Positions 43,517-52,458 of a stretch of DNA of 64,000 nt are shown here, in pieces. The notes beneath the pieces are model-generated. The model did no database searches. It was not told the DNA's origin and worked only from the letters and a program-made list of their open reading frames with translations. The first letter of the stretch is position 1. The number at the start of each line of letters is the position of its first letter. The stretch spans positions 124,001 through 188,000 of the forward strand of contig DASXMR010000023.1 of the NCBI GenBank assembly GCA_036495525.1, read 5' to 3'. The translations under genes and the position numbers were made by a program. Source of the DNA: DASXMR01 sp036495525. Its GTDB lineage: Bacteria > Actinomycetota > Actinomycetes > Streptosporangiales > Streptosporangiaceae.

Positions 43517-44611
43517 ATGCCGGATATTCATGCTTCCCGCCGTGCTGCCGCGCAGCAGCGGCTCGCCTCGCTGGGCGCCGACGCCGCGCTGATCACCAGC
43601 CTGGTGAACGTCCGTTATCTCACGGGCCTGGCCAGCTCGAACGCCGCCCTGCTGCTGCCGGGCGACGGCGCCGCCCTGCTCGCCACCGACTCGCGCTACC
43701 GGCCAGCCGCCGAGCGCGACGCCCCCGACCTCGAGCTGCTCGTCGACCGGTTCATCGAGCCGGCGCTGGCCGCCGCGGCCGCCGAGCGCGGGCTGATGAG
43801 GCTGGCCTTCGAGGCTCAGCAGATGACGGTGGAGCGGCACTCGGAGCTGGCCGCCGCCCAGAGCGGGCTCACGCTCGTTCCGCTCGGCCACGCCGTCGAG
43901 CAGCTGCGCATGGTCAAGGACGCGGGCGAGCTGCACCTGCTGGCCAGGGCGTGCTCGATCACCAGCGAGGCGTTCAACGCGCTGCTGCCATCGATCAGGC
44001 CAGGCGTGACTGAGCGCGAGCTCGCGGTGCTGCTTGAGCGCCGGATGATCGACCTGGGCGCTGACGGGCTCGCGTTCGACACGATCGTCGCCAGCGGCCC
44101 GAACGGCGCCACCCCGCACCACGCGCCGGTCAGCCGGCCGCTGGCCGCCGGGGACCTGGTGACGATCGACTGCGGGGCACAGGCCGGCGGCTATCACGCC
44201 GACATGACCAGGACGGTAGCCGTCGGCGAGCCGGCTGCCTGGCAGCGGGAGATCTACGAGCTGGTGGCCGCGGCCCAGCGAGCGGGCGTGGCGGCGGCCA
44301 GGCCAGGCGCCCAGGTCGCTGACGTCGACGCGGTCGCCCGCGACATGATCGCGCAGGCGGGCCATGGCGAGCATTTTCAGCACGGGCTCGGTCACGGCGT
44401 GGGCCTGGAGATCCACGAAGCGCCGATGATCGGGTACGGAAAGACAGGTACACTCCAGGACAGGGTTCCCGTCACCGTGGAACCCGGGATCTACCTGCCC
44501 GGCAGGGGCGGCGTGCGGATCGAGGACACCCTGGTGGTGCGAGCCGGCACCGGGGCGGACGGATCAGCAGAGATACTCACCACGACCACGACGGAGCTGC
44601 TCGTCCTGTGA
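43517..44611 (+). CDS. pepQ: Xaa-Pro aminopeptidase / dipeptidase (M24 family)
   Basis: Removes or splits residues ahead of proline. The creatinase-like N-terminal domain (to about residue 130) is followed by the pita-bread metallopeptidase domain. All five metal ligands are present: VTIDCGAQAGGYHADMTRT (two Asp), QHGLGHGVGLEIHE (His), VEPGIY (Glu) and RIEDT (Glu). Length is 364 aa. Starts at ATG 43517, 17 bp after ndh; the longer frame upstream overlaps ndh and is not used. It is next to efp, as in most actinomycetes. Confidence 0.94.
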   Translation: MPDIHASRRAAAQQRLASLGADAALITSLVNVRYLTGLASSNAALLLPGDGAALLATDSRYRPAAERDAPDLELLVDRFIEPALAAAAAERGLMRLAFEAQQMTVERHSELAAAQSGLTLVPLGHAVEQLRMVKDAGELHLLARACSITSEAFNALLPSIRPGVTERELAVLLERRMIDLGADGLAFDTIVASGPNGATPHHAPVSRPLAAGDLVTIDCGAQAGGYHADMTRTVAVGEPAAWQREIYELVAAAQRAGVAAARPGAQVADVDAVARDMIAQAGHGEHFQHGLGHGVGLEIHEAPMIGYGKTGTLQDRVPVTVEPGIYLPGRGGVRIEDTLVVRAGTGADGSAEILTTTTTELLVL

Positions 44612-44656
44612 CGCCAGGCGGGCAGGCGCCGTCGGCATGCGGGAGACTTCACCGAC

Positions 44657-45214
44657 GTGGCCACCACGAACGATCTCAAGAACGGCATGACCCTCAGCAT
44701 CGACGGCCAGCTCTGGGGCGTCGTGGACTTCCAGCACGTGAAACCGGACAAGGGCGGCGCGTTCGTGCGCACCAAGCTGAAGAACGTGCTGTCCGGCAAG
44801 GTCGTCGACCGGACCTTCAACGCCGGCGTGCGGGTCGAGGTCGCGAACGTGGACAAGCGCGAGATGCAGTACCTGTACCGCGAAGGCGACGACTTCGTCT
44901 TCATGGACCTGCAGGACTACGACCAGCCGCACATCCCGGCGGTGACCGTCGGCGACGCGGCCAGCTACCTGCTTGAGGAGCAGATGGCGACCATCGCGTT
45001 CAACGACGGCGTGCCGCTGTACGTTGAGCTGCCGGCCGCGGTCGAGCTCACCGTCCGGCAGACCGACCCGGGCCTGCAGGGTGACAGGTCGACCGGCGGG
45101 ACCAAGCCAGCCACGCTGGAGACCGGCGCCCAGGTCCAGGTACCGCTGTTCATCACGACCGGCGAGAAGATCAGGGTAGACACCCGCAGCGGCGGCTACC
45201 TCGGCCGGGCATGA
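44657..45214 (+). CDS. efp: Elongation factor P, with unusual tip loop
   Basis: Relieves ribosome stalling at proline runs. The 185-aa sequence has the three OB/KOW domains, beginning ATTNDLKNGMTL and ending IRVDTRSGGYLGRA. The loop that reaches the peptidyl-transferase centre reads KPDKGGAF with Lys32 at the tip, where actinobacteria usually have KPGKGPAF. The flanking residues (HVKP and AFVRTKLKNVLSGKVVD) are standard. It lies 45 bp after pepQ and 30 bp before nusB, a conserved trio. Confidence 0.97.
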   Translation: MATTNDLKNGMTLSIDGQLWGVVDFQHVKPDKGGAFVRTKLKNVLSGKVVDRTFNAGVRVEVANVDKREMQYLYREGDDFVFMDLQDYDQPHIPAVTVGDAASYLLEEQMATIAFNDGVPLYVELPAAVELTVRQTDPGLQGDRSTGGTKPATLETGAQVQVPLFITTGEKIRVDTRSGGYLGRA

Positions 45215-45244
45215 GGCACTGGCCCGTCATCCTGGAGACCGCCG

Positions 45245-45652
45245 ATGGCGGCGCGTAGCAAGGCACGCAAGCGGGCGCTGGACATCCTGTTCGAGGCCGA
45301 AGTCCGCGGCGTGCCGGTGCTGAGCACACTCGAGGAGCGCTCAGGCGAGGCGGTGCCGCCGGTATCCGCCTACGCGGCCGAGCTGGTCAGGGGCGTGCAG
45401 GCGCACCGCGGCGAGATCGACAAGCTGCTGGCGGCCAACTCGGCCGACTGGCCGGTCGAGCGAATGCCAGCGGTCGACAGGAACATCCTGCGGATCGGCG
45501 CCTACGAGCTGCTCTGGTCAGCCGACGTACCCGACGCGGTCGCGATCAGCGAGGCGGTGGTGCTGGCGAGTGACCTGTCCACCGACGCGTCGCCCGGGTT
45601 TGTCAACGGGCTGCTCGCCCGGCTGCTTGAGCTGCGCGATCAGGCCGGGTAG
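45245..45652 (+). CDS. nusB: Transcription antitermination factor NusB
   Basis: A 135-aa all-helical protein that, with NusE, binds boxA RNA for rRNA antitermination. Typical segments are SKARKRALDILFEAEVRG at the start, VDRNILRIGAYELLW in the middle and AISEAVVLASDLSTDASPGFVNGLL near the end. The ATG follows GGAGACC. Its last 13 bases overlap the convergent deacetylase gene. Confidence 0.95.
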   Translation: MAARSKARKRALDILFEAEVRGVPVLSTLEERSGEAVPPVSAYAAELVRGVQAHRGEIDKLLAANSADWPVERMPAVDRNILRIGAYELLWSADVPDAVAISEAVVLASDLSTDASPGFVNGLLARLLELRDQAG

Positions 45653-46338
45653 CGGCGGAAGGCCACTGCGTGCTGGCACCCGGCGGCCGCACCGGTGCCG
45701 GCCGTCGAGGTGCGCAGGAACTCGGCCGGGTCGAAGTCACCGCCCAGCGCGTCCAGGTAGACCTGGTGCGCGCGCAGCGAGGCGATGCCCATGTCCAGCG
45801 TTTCGGTGACGTCAGCGAAGTGGCTGCCGCCGCCGCTGGCCACGTAGATGGCGCGGATGCCCTGCCACGCCTGGCCAGCGCCGGGGAAGACCCACTCGTT
45901 AGCAGCGTCCCGGCACGCGTCGAGCACGGCGAGCCCGACCGCGCGGTGATCGCTGTGATTGACCGGCCCGTCGCTACCCCAGGTCAGGTCGAAACTCAGG
46001 GTGAACACCGCCTGCGGCCGCAGCCGCCGCAGGGCTGCGGCGAGGTCCCGGCGCAGCGGCAGCCCGTTCTCGACCACGCCGTCGGCGTGATCCAGGAAGT
46101 CGACGTCGCGGACGCCGACCAGCGCGGCGCCGGCCCGCTCCTCGCGTTCTCGCAGCGGCCCGGCCTGGGCAGGCGGCAGGCCGGCGATGCCGGCCTCGCC
46201 GCGGGTAGCGAGCAGGTAGGTCACCTCGCGGCCCTGCCTGGTCCAGCGAGCCACCGCCGCCGCGATGCCGTATTCCAGGTCATCGGGATGGGCAGCGATG
46301 GCCACCGCCCGGTCCCAGTCCTCTGGCACAGGCTGCAT
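45640..46338 (-). CDS. PIG-L/LmbE family deacetylase
   Basis: A 232-aa zinc hydrolase. The metal site AHPDDLEYG (residues 16-24) and the later NHSDHRAVG supply Asp and His ligands. In actinomycetes members include MshB and Mca of mycothiol metabolism, but others act on other N-acetyl sugars; this short form cannot be placed. It overlaps the nusB end by 13 bp, tail to tail. Confidence 0.92.
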   Translation of the reverse strand: MQPVPEDWDRAVAIAAHPDDLEYGIAAAVARWTRQGREVTYLLATRGEAGIAGLPPAQAGPLREREERAGAALVGVRDVDFLDHADGVVENGLPLRRDLAAALRRLRPQAVFTLSFDLTWGSDGPVNHSDHRAVGLAVLDACRDAANEWVFPGAGQAWQGIRAIYVASGGGSHFADVTETLDMGIASLRAHQVYLDALGGDFDPAEFLRTSTAGTGAAAGCQHAVAFRRYPA

Positions 46339-46511
46339 CGGCTGCTCCTTCGCGGGTGGTGCTGCGGGCCGGCGGCTGCGAGTCTGCTCATGGTAGGAGG
46401 CGGTGCCCGCGCCCGGCCGCCCAGGGCGCGCGGTGCGGCGGGCCGTTGTCCGACCGCGCCGCTAGAGTCGGCGGCAAGGCAGGCCTGATCAGAGCGCCGG
46501 AGGAGGGCTCA

Positions 46512-47828
46512 GTGGCCGATGCGGGGACCGGCCAGCTGGGCGGTCAGCCCGACGACAGCGGATGCCACATCCTGCATGTGGACATGGACGCCTTCTACGC
46601 CAGCGTCGAGATCAGGGACCGGCCCGAGCTGGCTGGCCGGCCAGTGATCGTCGGGCACCCCGGTGGCCGCAGCGTGGTGCTGTCCGCGACGTACCAGGCC
46701 AGGGCCTATGGGGTGCGCTCAGCCATGCCAGCCGCGCGGGCCCGCCGGCTGTGCCCGCAAGCGCTGTTCATCGCTCCCAGGCACGGCCTGTACGCGGCGG
46801 TGTCGCGGGAGGTCATGGCGATCTTCAGGACCGTGACGCCGGAGGTGGAGCCGCTTGCGCTTGACGAGGCTTTCCTCGACGTATCCGGCGCCCTGCGCAG
46901 GCTCGGCTCGCCGGCCGCGATAGGCCAGCTGATCCGCCGCCAGGTCAGCCAGCAGCAGGGCATCACCTGCTCGGTGGGCGTGGCGCCGACTAAGTTCGTC
47001 GCCAAGCTGGCCTCGGTGCACTGCAAGCCCGACGGCCTGCTCGTGGTGCCGGCGGCCGGCCTGCTCGGCTTCCTGCACCCGCTGCCGGTCTCGGCGCTGT
47101 GGGGGGTGGGGGAGCGGACCGCAAGGTCGCTGGCCAGGCTGGGACTGCGTACCGTGGCCGACATCGCGAACGCGCCGGCCGCGGCGCTCGAGCGCGAAAT
47201 CGGCCCGGCTGCCGCCGCGCACCTGCAGGCACTCGCGTGCGGACGCGACGACCGCAGGGTTCAGCCTGGCGTGCATGAGAAGAGCGTCGGCGCGGAGGAG
47301 ACCTTCGCCACCGACATCTCCGACCCCGACCTGGTCAGGCGCGAGCTGTTGCGGCTTTCCGGGCGCACCGCGCGCAGCCTGCGCTCCGCTGGCAGCGTCG
47401 CCCGTACCGTCGTGGTGAAGCTCAGGCTGGCGGACTTCACCACGCTCACCCGCTCGAAGACGCTGCCCGACCCCACCAATGTCACCCAGCAGATCTACGC
47501 GACGGCCTGCGCGCTGTACGAGGCAGCCGCCCTGGCGGACTCTGCCCGGCTGCGACTGGTAGGCGTCCGGGCGACCGGGCTGGTCCCGGCGGCCGGCGCG
47601 CCTACCCAGCTGGTGCTCGGCGAGCAACCGCAGTCCTGGCAGCAGGCCGACGTGGCCGTCGACCGCATCGCCGGCCGGTTTGGCAGTGATGCCGTCCGGC
47701 CTGCCTCGCTGATGCCGGCCGGCGGAGCGGCGGCGGGCAGCACGCGCGCAGGCGCAGCCCCGGCCAGCGGCCAGGATCCTGGCAGCCCCGCTGGACGCCG
47801 GGCAGGGACCCGCCGCCAGGACGAGTGA
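46512..47828 (+). CDS. dinB: DNA polymerase IV (Y family)
   Basis: Error-prone translesion polymerase. The catalytic acids are seen in HVDMDAFYASVE and LDEAFLDVSG. The nucleotide-site Tyr region SATYQARAYGVRSAMP, the HhH motif VGERTARSLARLGLRTVADIA and the little-finger domain (SVGAEETFATDI, LRLVGVRATGL) follow. Length is 438 aa with a disordered tail of about 50 residues, and no beta-clamp motif could be identified in that tail with confidence. The GTG start is preceded by GGAGGAG. Confidence 0.94.
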   Translation: MADAGTGQLGGQPDDSGCHILHVDMDAFYASVEIRDRPELAGRPVIVGHPGGRSVVLSATYQARAYGVRSAMPAARARRLCPQALFIAPRHGLYAAVSREVMAIFRTVTPEVEPLALDEAFLDVSGALRRLGSPAAIGQLIRRQVSQQQGITCSVGVAPTKFVAKLASVHCKPDGLLVVPAAGLLGFLHPLPVSALWGVGERTARSLARLGLRTVADIANAPAAALEREIGPAAAAHLQALACGRDDRRVQPGVHEKSVGAEETFATDISDPDLVRRELLRLSGRTARSLRSAGSVARTVVVKLRLADFTTLTRSKTLPDPTNVTQQIYATACALYEAAALADSARLRLVGVRATGLVPAAGAPTQLVLGEQPQSWQQADVAVDRIAGRFGSDAVRPASLMPAGGAAAGSTRAGAAPASGQDPGSPAGRRAGTRRQDE

Positions 47829-48023
47829 ACGGCGAGTATCAGATATGTCAGGAGATGCGGCGGTGGCGGGAGAAACGCCGCCTGGTCAGCTGACGCCTCG
47901 GTAGCCGGCCTGGCCGCGGTGTACCCTTTCACTAGACGTACTCGCGCTCGTATTCTGGGCATAAGCCGGTCCGTGAGGCGAAGGTTACGAGCCCGTCCAG
48001 GCGTGAGTCTCCAGGGAGGCACA

Positions 48024-48428
48024 GTGCCGCTATCTGAGCACGAGCAGCGACAGCTCGAGCAGATCGAGCAGGCGCTCTACGCGGATTACCCCCGCTTCGC
48101 TAGCGCCGTGCGTGCCACCGACCCGCGGGTGCACTACAAGCGCCGGGTAATCGCGGCCGTGCTCGGATTCCTGGTGGGCGTTGGCCTGCTGCTCGCCGGA
48201 GTGATGATCAACGTTCCGCTCGGCGTGGCCGGCTTCGTGGTCATGCTCGCGTGCACGATGTGGGCCGTGACCAGTTACCGGCACATGGTCGGCATCACCA
48301 CGGGCCGGGTGCCGGCCGCCGGCGGCCGGCGGCCGCGCCGGGACAGGCGGGCCAGCCGGGCGGCTGGCGGCGGCATGATGAACCGGATGGAGGAGCGCTG
48401 GCGGCGCCGCCAGGAGGGCGATCGCTAG
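48024..48428 (+). CDS. DUF3040 membrane protein
   Basis: A 134-aa protein with the DUF3040 signature PLSEHEQRQLEQIEQALYADYPRFASAVR, two adjoining membrane segments (about residues 52-95), and a basic tail with a final RMEERWRRRQ helix. The family is found in actinobacteria near division and cell wall genes; its function is unknown. GGGAGG precedes the GTG at 48024. The 195 bp before it hold no other gene. Confidence 0.93.
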   Translation: MPLSEHEQRQLEQIEQALYADYPRFASAVRATDPRVHYKRRVIAAVLGFLVGVGLLLAGVMINVPLGVAGFVVMLACTMWAVTSYRHMVGITTGRVPAAGGRRPRRDRRASRAAGGGMMNRMEERWRRRQEGDR

Positions 48429-48507
48429 CCTGCCGGAACTCCGCCCGCAGATCCGCAGCTGCCCGCGCCAGCCGGCGCGGGCAGTCGCATGCGGGTCAGG
48501 TTCCTCG

Positions 48508-51075
48508 CTAGGCGTGCTCGCTGCCGCGCATGCGGTGCCTGATGTGCTCGCCCGCCGCATCCATCCAGCCGAAGACATCGAGCGCCTGCTGCGCGGCCCC
48601 CCGGACGGGCACCAGCATCGATGGCGGGAACAGCCGTGCCCGCCAGCGGGCGCCGGGCGGCACGGTGCTGGCGATCGACCGGCGCACCTTGGTCACGTCG
48701 GCACGCAGGCCCTCGCCCGGCTCGGCCGCCGAGGCGTAGCTCGCCCGCTCCTCGGCCGTGGCGATGCGGTTCAGCGCCTCGCGGCCAGGCTCGTCCAGGC
48801 TCTCCGCGGTGCCGATCCGCCTGGCCAGCGCCCGCGGCGACTCGCTCGGCCGGCTGGCCAGCCCGTAGTCAGTCATGTCGTCGCGAAGTTCCTGCCAGGC
48901 CGCGTGCGCGCGAGCCGAGTCGCCTGCCGCCCGCCGCCACCGGCGCAGCCGGACCAGCCGGCGGGCGATGCCGGGCGCGATGGCTCCGAGGAATACCAGG
49001 ATCGCGAGGGCCAGCAGCAGCGCGCCGGCGATGTTGGCGTGCCTGGCGTGGACGATCGCGCCGCCCTGGCCGGTGTCGGCCTGCTCAGCCCGCTTCAGGT
49101 TCTGCGGCAGGCTAGAGCCGGGGCTTGGCGCGGGGCCCACCGGGGCAGGAGCCGTGGAAGTGCCGGGTGACGGCGCCGGCCCGGTAGACGACGAGGGCGG
49201 CGCCGTGCCGTAGACCGGGGGAACCGCCGTGCCCTGGCCGGGCTCGTTGCCCGCCGGCGTCGGCTCGAACCGCAGCCAGCCGATGTCCTTGAAGTACAGC
49301 TCGGGCCAGGCGTGCGCGTCGGCCTCGGTCACCTGCCAGGTCCCGTTCGTCTGCTGATGCCCGGCCGTGTAGCCGACGGCGATGCGGGACGGGATTCCCT
49401 CCAGCCGGGCCAGGATCGTCATCGCGTAGGCGAACTGCTGGCAGAAGCCGGCCTTGGTCTTGGTCAGGAAATTCAGCAGGCTGTCCGGCCCGTTCAGCTG
49501 CGCGGTGTTCAGGCTGTAGGTGAAGCCGCCGGTGCGGCTGAGCCAGGTCTGCAGCAGGAAGGCTTTCTGGTAGGCGGTCGTCGCGCCGCTGGTTGCCTGC
49601 TGCGCGATCCTGGTCAGCGCGCGCTTGTCGGCGATCCGCTGGGTGAGGTAGTCGGACTTGACCCTGGCCGGCAGCCCGGTCTGGCGCGCGTCGAGCTCAG
49701 CCTTCGACGGGTCGGCCTCACCGCTGATCACTGCGTACTTCAGCCCGCCCAGCCCGGTGGAGCCCGAGTAGAGCATGAGCGTCGTCGGGTCCTCCCGCCA
49801 GCTGCCCTGGGTGGTGATGCTGGTCGGCGCGTAGGGCACCGGCAGGAAGTTCAGCTTGGAGGAGTAGCCGGTGACGCCCTTGCTGACCGTGACGTTGGTG
49901 CGCACGGAGACCACGTGCGTGGCAGCCGTGCTGAGGCCGGGCGCCGGCTTCAGCGGCTTGCCGTTCTTCACCTGCACGGTGTCCGCGGCGAGCGGGACGA
50001 GCGTGAACGTGCCCTTGGGGCTCAGGTTGAGCACGTAGAGCTGCAGGTACGGCAGGTACGGCAGCTGGCTCGCGGCCGCGGTGTAGGTCAGTACCGTGGT
50101 GCTCTCGGCGCCGCGCTCGTTCAGCTGGGCCCTCATCGCGACGAGCGGGTCGGGCAGCGCGACCGGGTTGCCGTTGTTGCCCAGCGGGTGCTTGGCGAAC
50201 AGCTTGTGCGGGTGCAGATCGGGAATCAGCAGCGGGGCTATCACCGCGACGCAGACCGCGGCGAGCCCGATCCGCCGGCCGGCCGCGGCGAGCGCCCTGG
50301 TGTCAGGGCCCTTGGCGTGGTCGTCGACCTCGGCCTGCTGCCAGACGGTGACCAGGCGGCCCCACACCCGCAGCCGGTCCCGGCCGTCGGCGGCCAGCAG
50401 CGCGAGATAGCCGGTGATGGCGAGGCAGAACGCCACCGCCGCGCCGAGCCCGGAGAACTTCACCGTCGTCGTCACCGGGACGCAGAAGAGCACCAGCAGC
50501 GGTAGGCCGGCCAGCGCCGGGCTGCGCAGCCGGACGGCGATCACGTCCGCGACCACGGCGACCAGGCCGACGCCGGCGGCGACGAGCAGCTCCAGCGGCC
50601 GGGTGGCCGGTACCGGCGGCGCGAAGTTCCGCAGCGCCCAGCCCTGGTCAGCCAGGTTCGCCAGGTGCCGCAGCGACCTGGTGGTGGGGATGATGAGGCC
50701 GAGCGACTGACCAGCCGCGAACGCGAGGTTCAGGAAGAGCAGCATCGAGCCCAGGTAGGTGACCACCGCGCCGAGTACCGGCAGCCCGCGCGCCCTGGTG
50801 ACGGTCGCGGCGGTGACCGCCCCGATCGCCAGCCAGCCCGCCCGCAGCCACCATGAGCCTGCGCCCAGCATCGGCGCGCTGGCCAGCAGCGCGATGACGG
50901 TCGCCCAGACAGCGGCGGGCACCGGCGCCAGCCGGGTCAGCGTGCCGGCGATCGCCACCACGATCACGGTGGCGATGGTGGCGTAGAGCCAGCCGTCATT
51001 GTCGATGATGGCCGACAGCGACAGCGAGGCCAGCAGCACCGCGACCGCCGTGATGGCCGTGAGCCGGTGGTTCAT
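48508..51075 (-). CDS. Transglutaminase-like membrane protein (TgpA type)
   Basis: An 855-aa protein: about six membrane segments in residues 1-260, a large extracellular part with the transglutaminase core (KTKAGFCQQFAYAM with catalytic Cys, TEADAHAWPELYF with His, and the following Asp), a Pro/Ser linker, then one more membrane segment (about residue 685) and a cytoplasmic DUF4129-like tail (LRDDMTDYGLASRPSESPRALARR). It forms an operon with the DUF58 and MoxR genes, a widespread arrangement whose substrate is not known. Confidence 0.93.
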   Translation of the reverse strand: MNHRLTAITAVAVLLASLSLSAIIDNDGWLYATIATVIVVAIAGTLTRLAPVPAAVWATVIALLASAPMLGAGSWWLRAGWLAIGAVTAATVTRARGLPVLGAVVTYLGSMLLFLNLAFAAGQSLGLIIPTTRSLRHLANLADQGWALRNFAPPVPATRPLELLVAAGVGLVAVVADVIAVRLRSPALAGLPLLVLFCVPVTTTVKFSGLGAAVAFCLAITGYLALLAADGRDRLRVWGRLVTVWQQAEVDDHAKGPDTRALAAAGRRIGLAAVCVAVIAPLLIPDLHPHKLFAKHPLGNNGNPVALPDPLVAMRAQLNERGAESTTVLTYTAAASQLPYLPYLQLYVLNLSPKGTFTLVPLAADTVQVKNGKPLKPAPGLSTAATHVVSVRTNVTVSKGVTGYSSKLNFLPVPYAPTSITTQGSWREDPTTLMLYSGSTGLGGLKYAVISGEADPSKAELDARQTGLPARVKSDYLTQRIADKRALTRIAQQATSGATTAYQKAFLLQTWLSRTGGFTYSLNTAQLNGPDSLLNFLTKTKAGFCQQFAYAMTILARLEGIPSRIAVGYTAGHQQTNGTWQVTEADAHAWPELYFKDIGWLRFEPTPAGNEPGQGTAVPPVYGTAPPSSSTGPAPSPGTSTAPAPVGPAPSPGSSLPQNLKRAEQADTGQGGAIVHARHANIAGALLLALAILVFLGAIAPGIARRLVRLRRWRRAAGDSARAHAAWQELRDDMTDYGLASRPSESPRALARRIGTAESLDEPGREALNRIATAEERASYASAAEPGEGLRADVTKVRRSIASTVPPGARWRARLFPPSMLVPVRGAAQQALDVFGWMDAAGEHIRHRMRGSEHA

Positions 51076-52394
51076 GCCACGACCTCTGGTGTCCAGCTGG
51101 TGTCGGCCAGCAGGCCGGCCCCGCCGATGCGCGGCAGGCGCTGCCAGGCCACCTGCAGCGGTGTGCTCGCGTCGACCGAGATGACTCGCCAGCCGGCGTC
51201 CTGCAGCACTGCGGCGGCCGCCTGCGTCTCCTCGGGATAGCCCGCTGCGACGCCAGGCGGGCCGGCGGCCGCTGCCTCGGCCGGCCCGCCAGGCCGGGCC
51301 TGCTGATCTGTCCAGGTGGAAACCGCCAGCAGGATCGCGATGGCGGAGCCGGCGCCGTGCCGGCTGGCGGCCAGCGCCCTGGCGTCGGCGGCGGTGATCC
51401 GCCCGGCGATGACCACTGCCATGCCGGTCTCGCCGCTCAGCTCCCTGATCCCGCGGGACAGGTCGCTGCTAGCGGACATCCTGATCACTGACAGCGTTTC
51501 CAGCAGCGCGTCCTCGAACTGCCCGGTGCCGACGACCGCCCCGCTGTCGGTGATCAGCCGGCCGTCCAGGCCCTCGCGGGCCAGGTGCACGCCGACCGAG
51601 GCGGCCGCGCTGACCGCGAACTCGAACGAGGAGGCAGCGCCGGTGCCGGAGTGCGCGCCGCGTCGGGTGTCGAGCAGCAGGGCAGCGCGGTTCTTCCAGC
51701 GCTGCTCTTCCCGCCGTACCATCAGCTCGCCGTACCGCGCGGTCGAGCGCCAGTGCACCCGGCGCAGCTCGTCTCCGTCCCGGTAGGCCCTGGGGATGAC
51801 ATCGTCCTCGCCGGCCGAGGCCGCGGTCCTGGTCCTGCCCTCACCGTCGCCGACCCAGCTGCCGCTCACCACCGCCTGGCCAAGTCGCACAACCCTCGGC
51901 GTGACCAGCAGGGTGGAGTTCGACGAGAACGACCTGCCGACCTCGATCAGGCCGAATGCGTCGGCGATGCGCACCTCAAGCGGGCCGATGGTGAACTTTC
52001 CGCGCAGGTCTGAGCGCAGCGGGTAGCTGAGCTCGCGGGTCCCGCCCCGCTCGACGCCGTCCAGCACGTACCGCGGCCGGGTGCCGAGTGCGTAGGGGAC
52101 GGTGTCCTCGGCGAGCATGAGGCCAGTTGGCAGCCGGGACACGTTCTGCAGCCGCAGGATCACGCGCGTGGTCTGCCCGGCCGGCACCCTGGGTGGGCTG
52201 ATCGCCCGCACGCAGCTCAGCCGGTACCTGGCCCGGCCGGCCGCCAGGCCGGACAGCAGGGGCAGCGCGAACAGCACGGCGCCGATGCTGATCAGCGCGC
52301 CGTCCCCGAGGATCAGCCCGGCCAGGAAGGCAGCGACGCCGGCGGCGAGGAAAGCCGTCCCCCGTGTAGTGAAGCCTCCGAGTACTGACCGCAT
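51072..52394 (-). CDS. DUF58 domain membrane protein
   Basis: A 440-aa protein with two membrane segments near the start, a beta domain (residues about 60-190) and the DUF58 motif PRAYRDGDELRRVHWRSTARYGELMVRREE, followed by a von Willebrand A-like region. In MoxR operons DUF58 proteins are thought to be partners of the AAA ATPase. It overlaps the transglutaminase gene by 4 bp, and lies 64 bp after moxR. Confidence 0.93.
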   Translation of the reverse strand: MRSVLGGFTTRGTAFLAAGVAAFLAGLILGDGALISIGAVLFALPLLSGLAAGRARYRLSCVRAISPPRVPAGQTTRVILRLQNVSRLPTGLMLAEDTVPYALGTRPRYVLDGVERGGTRELSYPLRSDLRGKFTIGPLEVRIADAFGLIEVGRSFSSNSTLLVTPRVVRLGQAVVSGSWVGDGEGRTRTAASAGEDDVIPRAYRDGDELRRVHWRSTARYGELMVRREEQRWKNRAALLLDTRRGAHSGTGAASSFEFAVSAAASVGVHLAREGLDGRLITDSGAVVGTGQFEDALLETLSVIRMSASSDLSRGIRELSGETGMAVVIAGRITAADARALAASRHGAGSAIAILLAVSTWTDQQARPGGPAEAAAAGPPGVAAGYPEETQAAAAVLQDAGWRVISVDASTPLQVAWQRLPRIGGAGLLADTSWTPEVVA

Positions 52395-52458
52395 CTGCGG
52401 GCCTTTCTGCTGCTGCCCCTGCCCAATCTACGTGCTGAGGTGCCCCCCTGCCGAGCCG

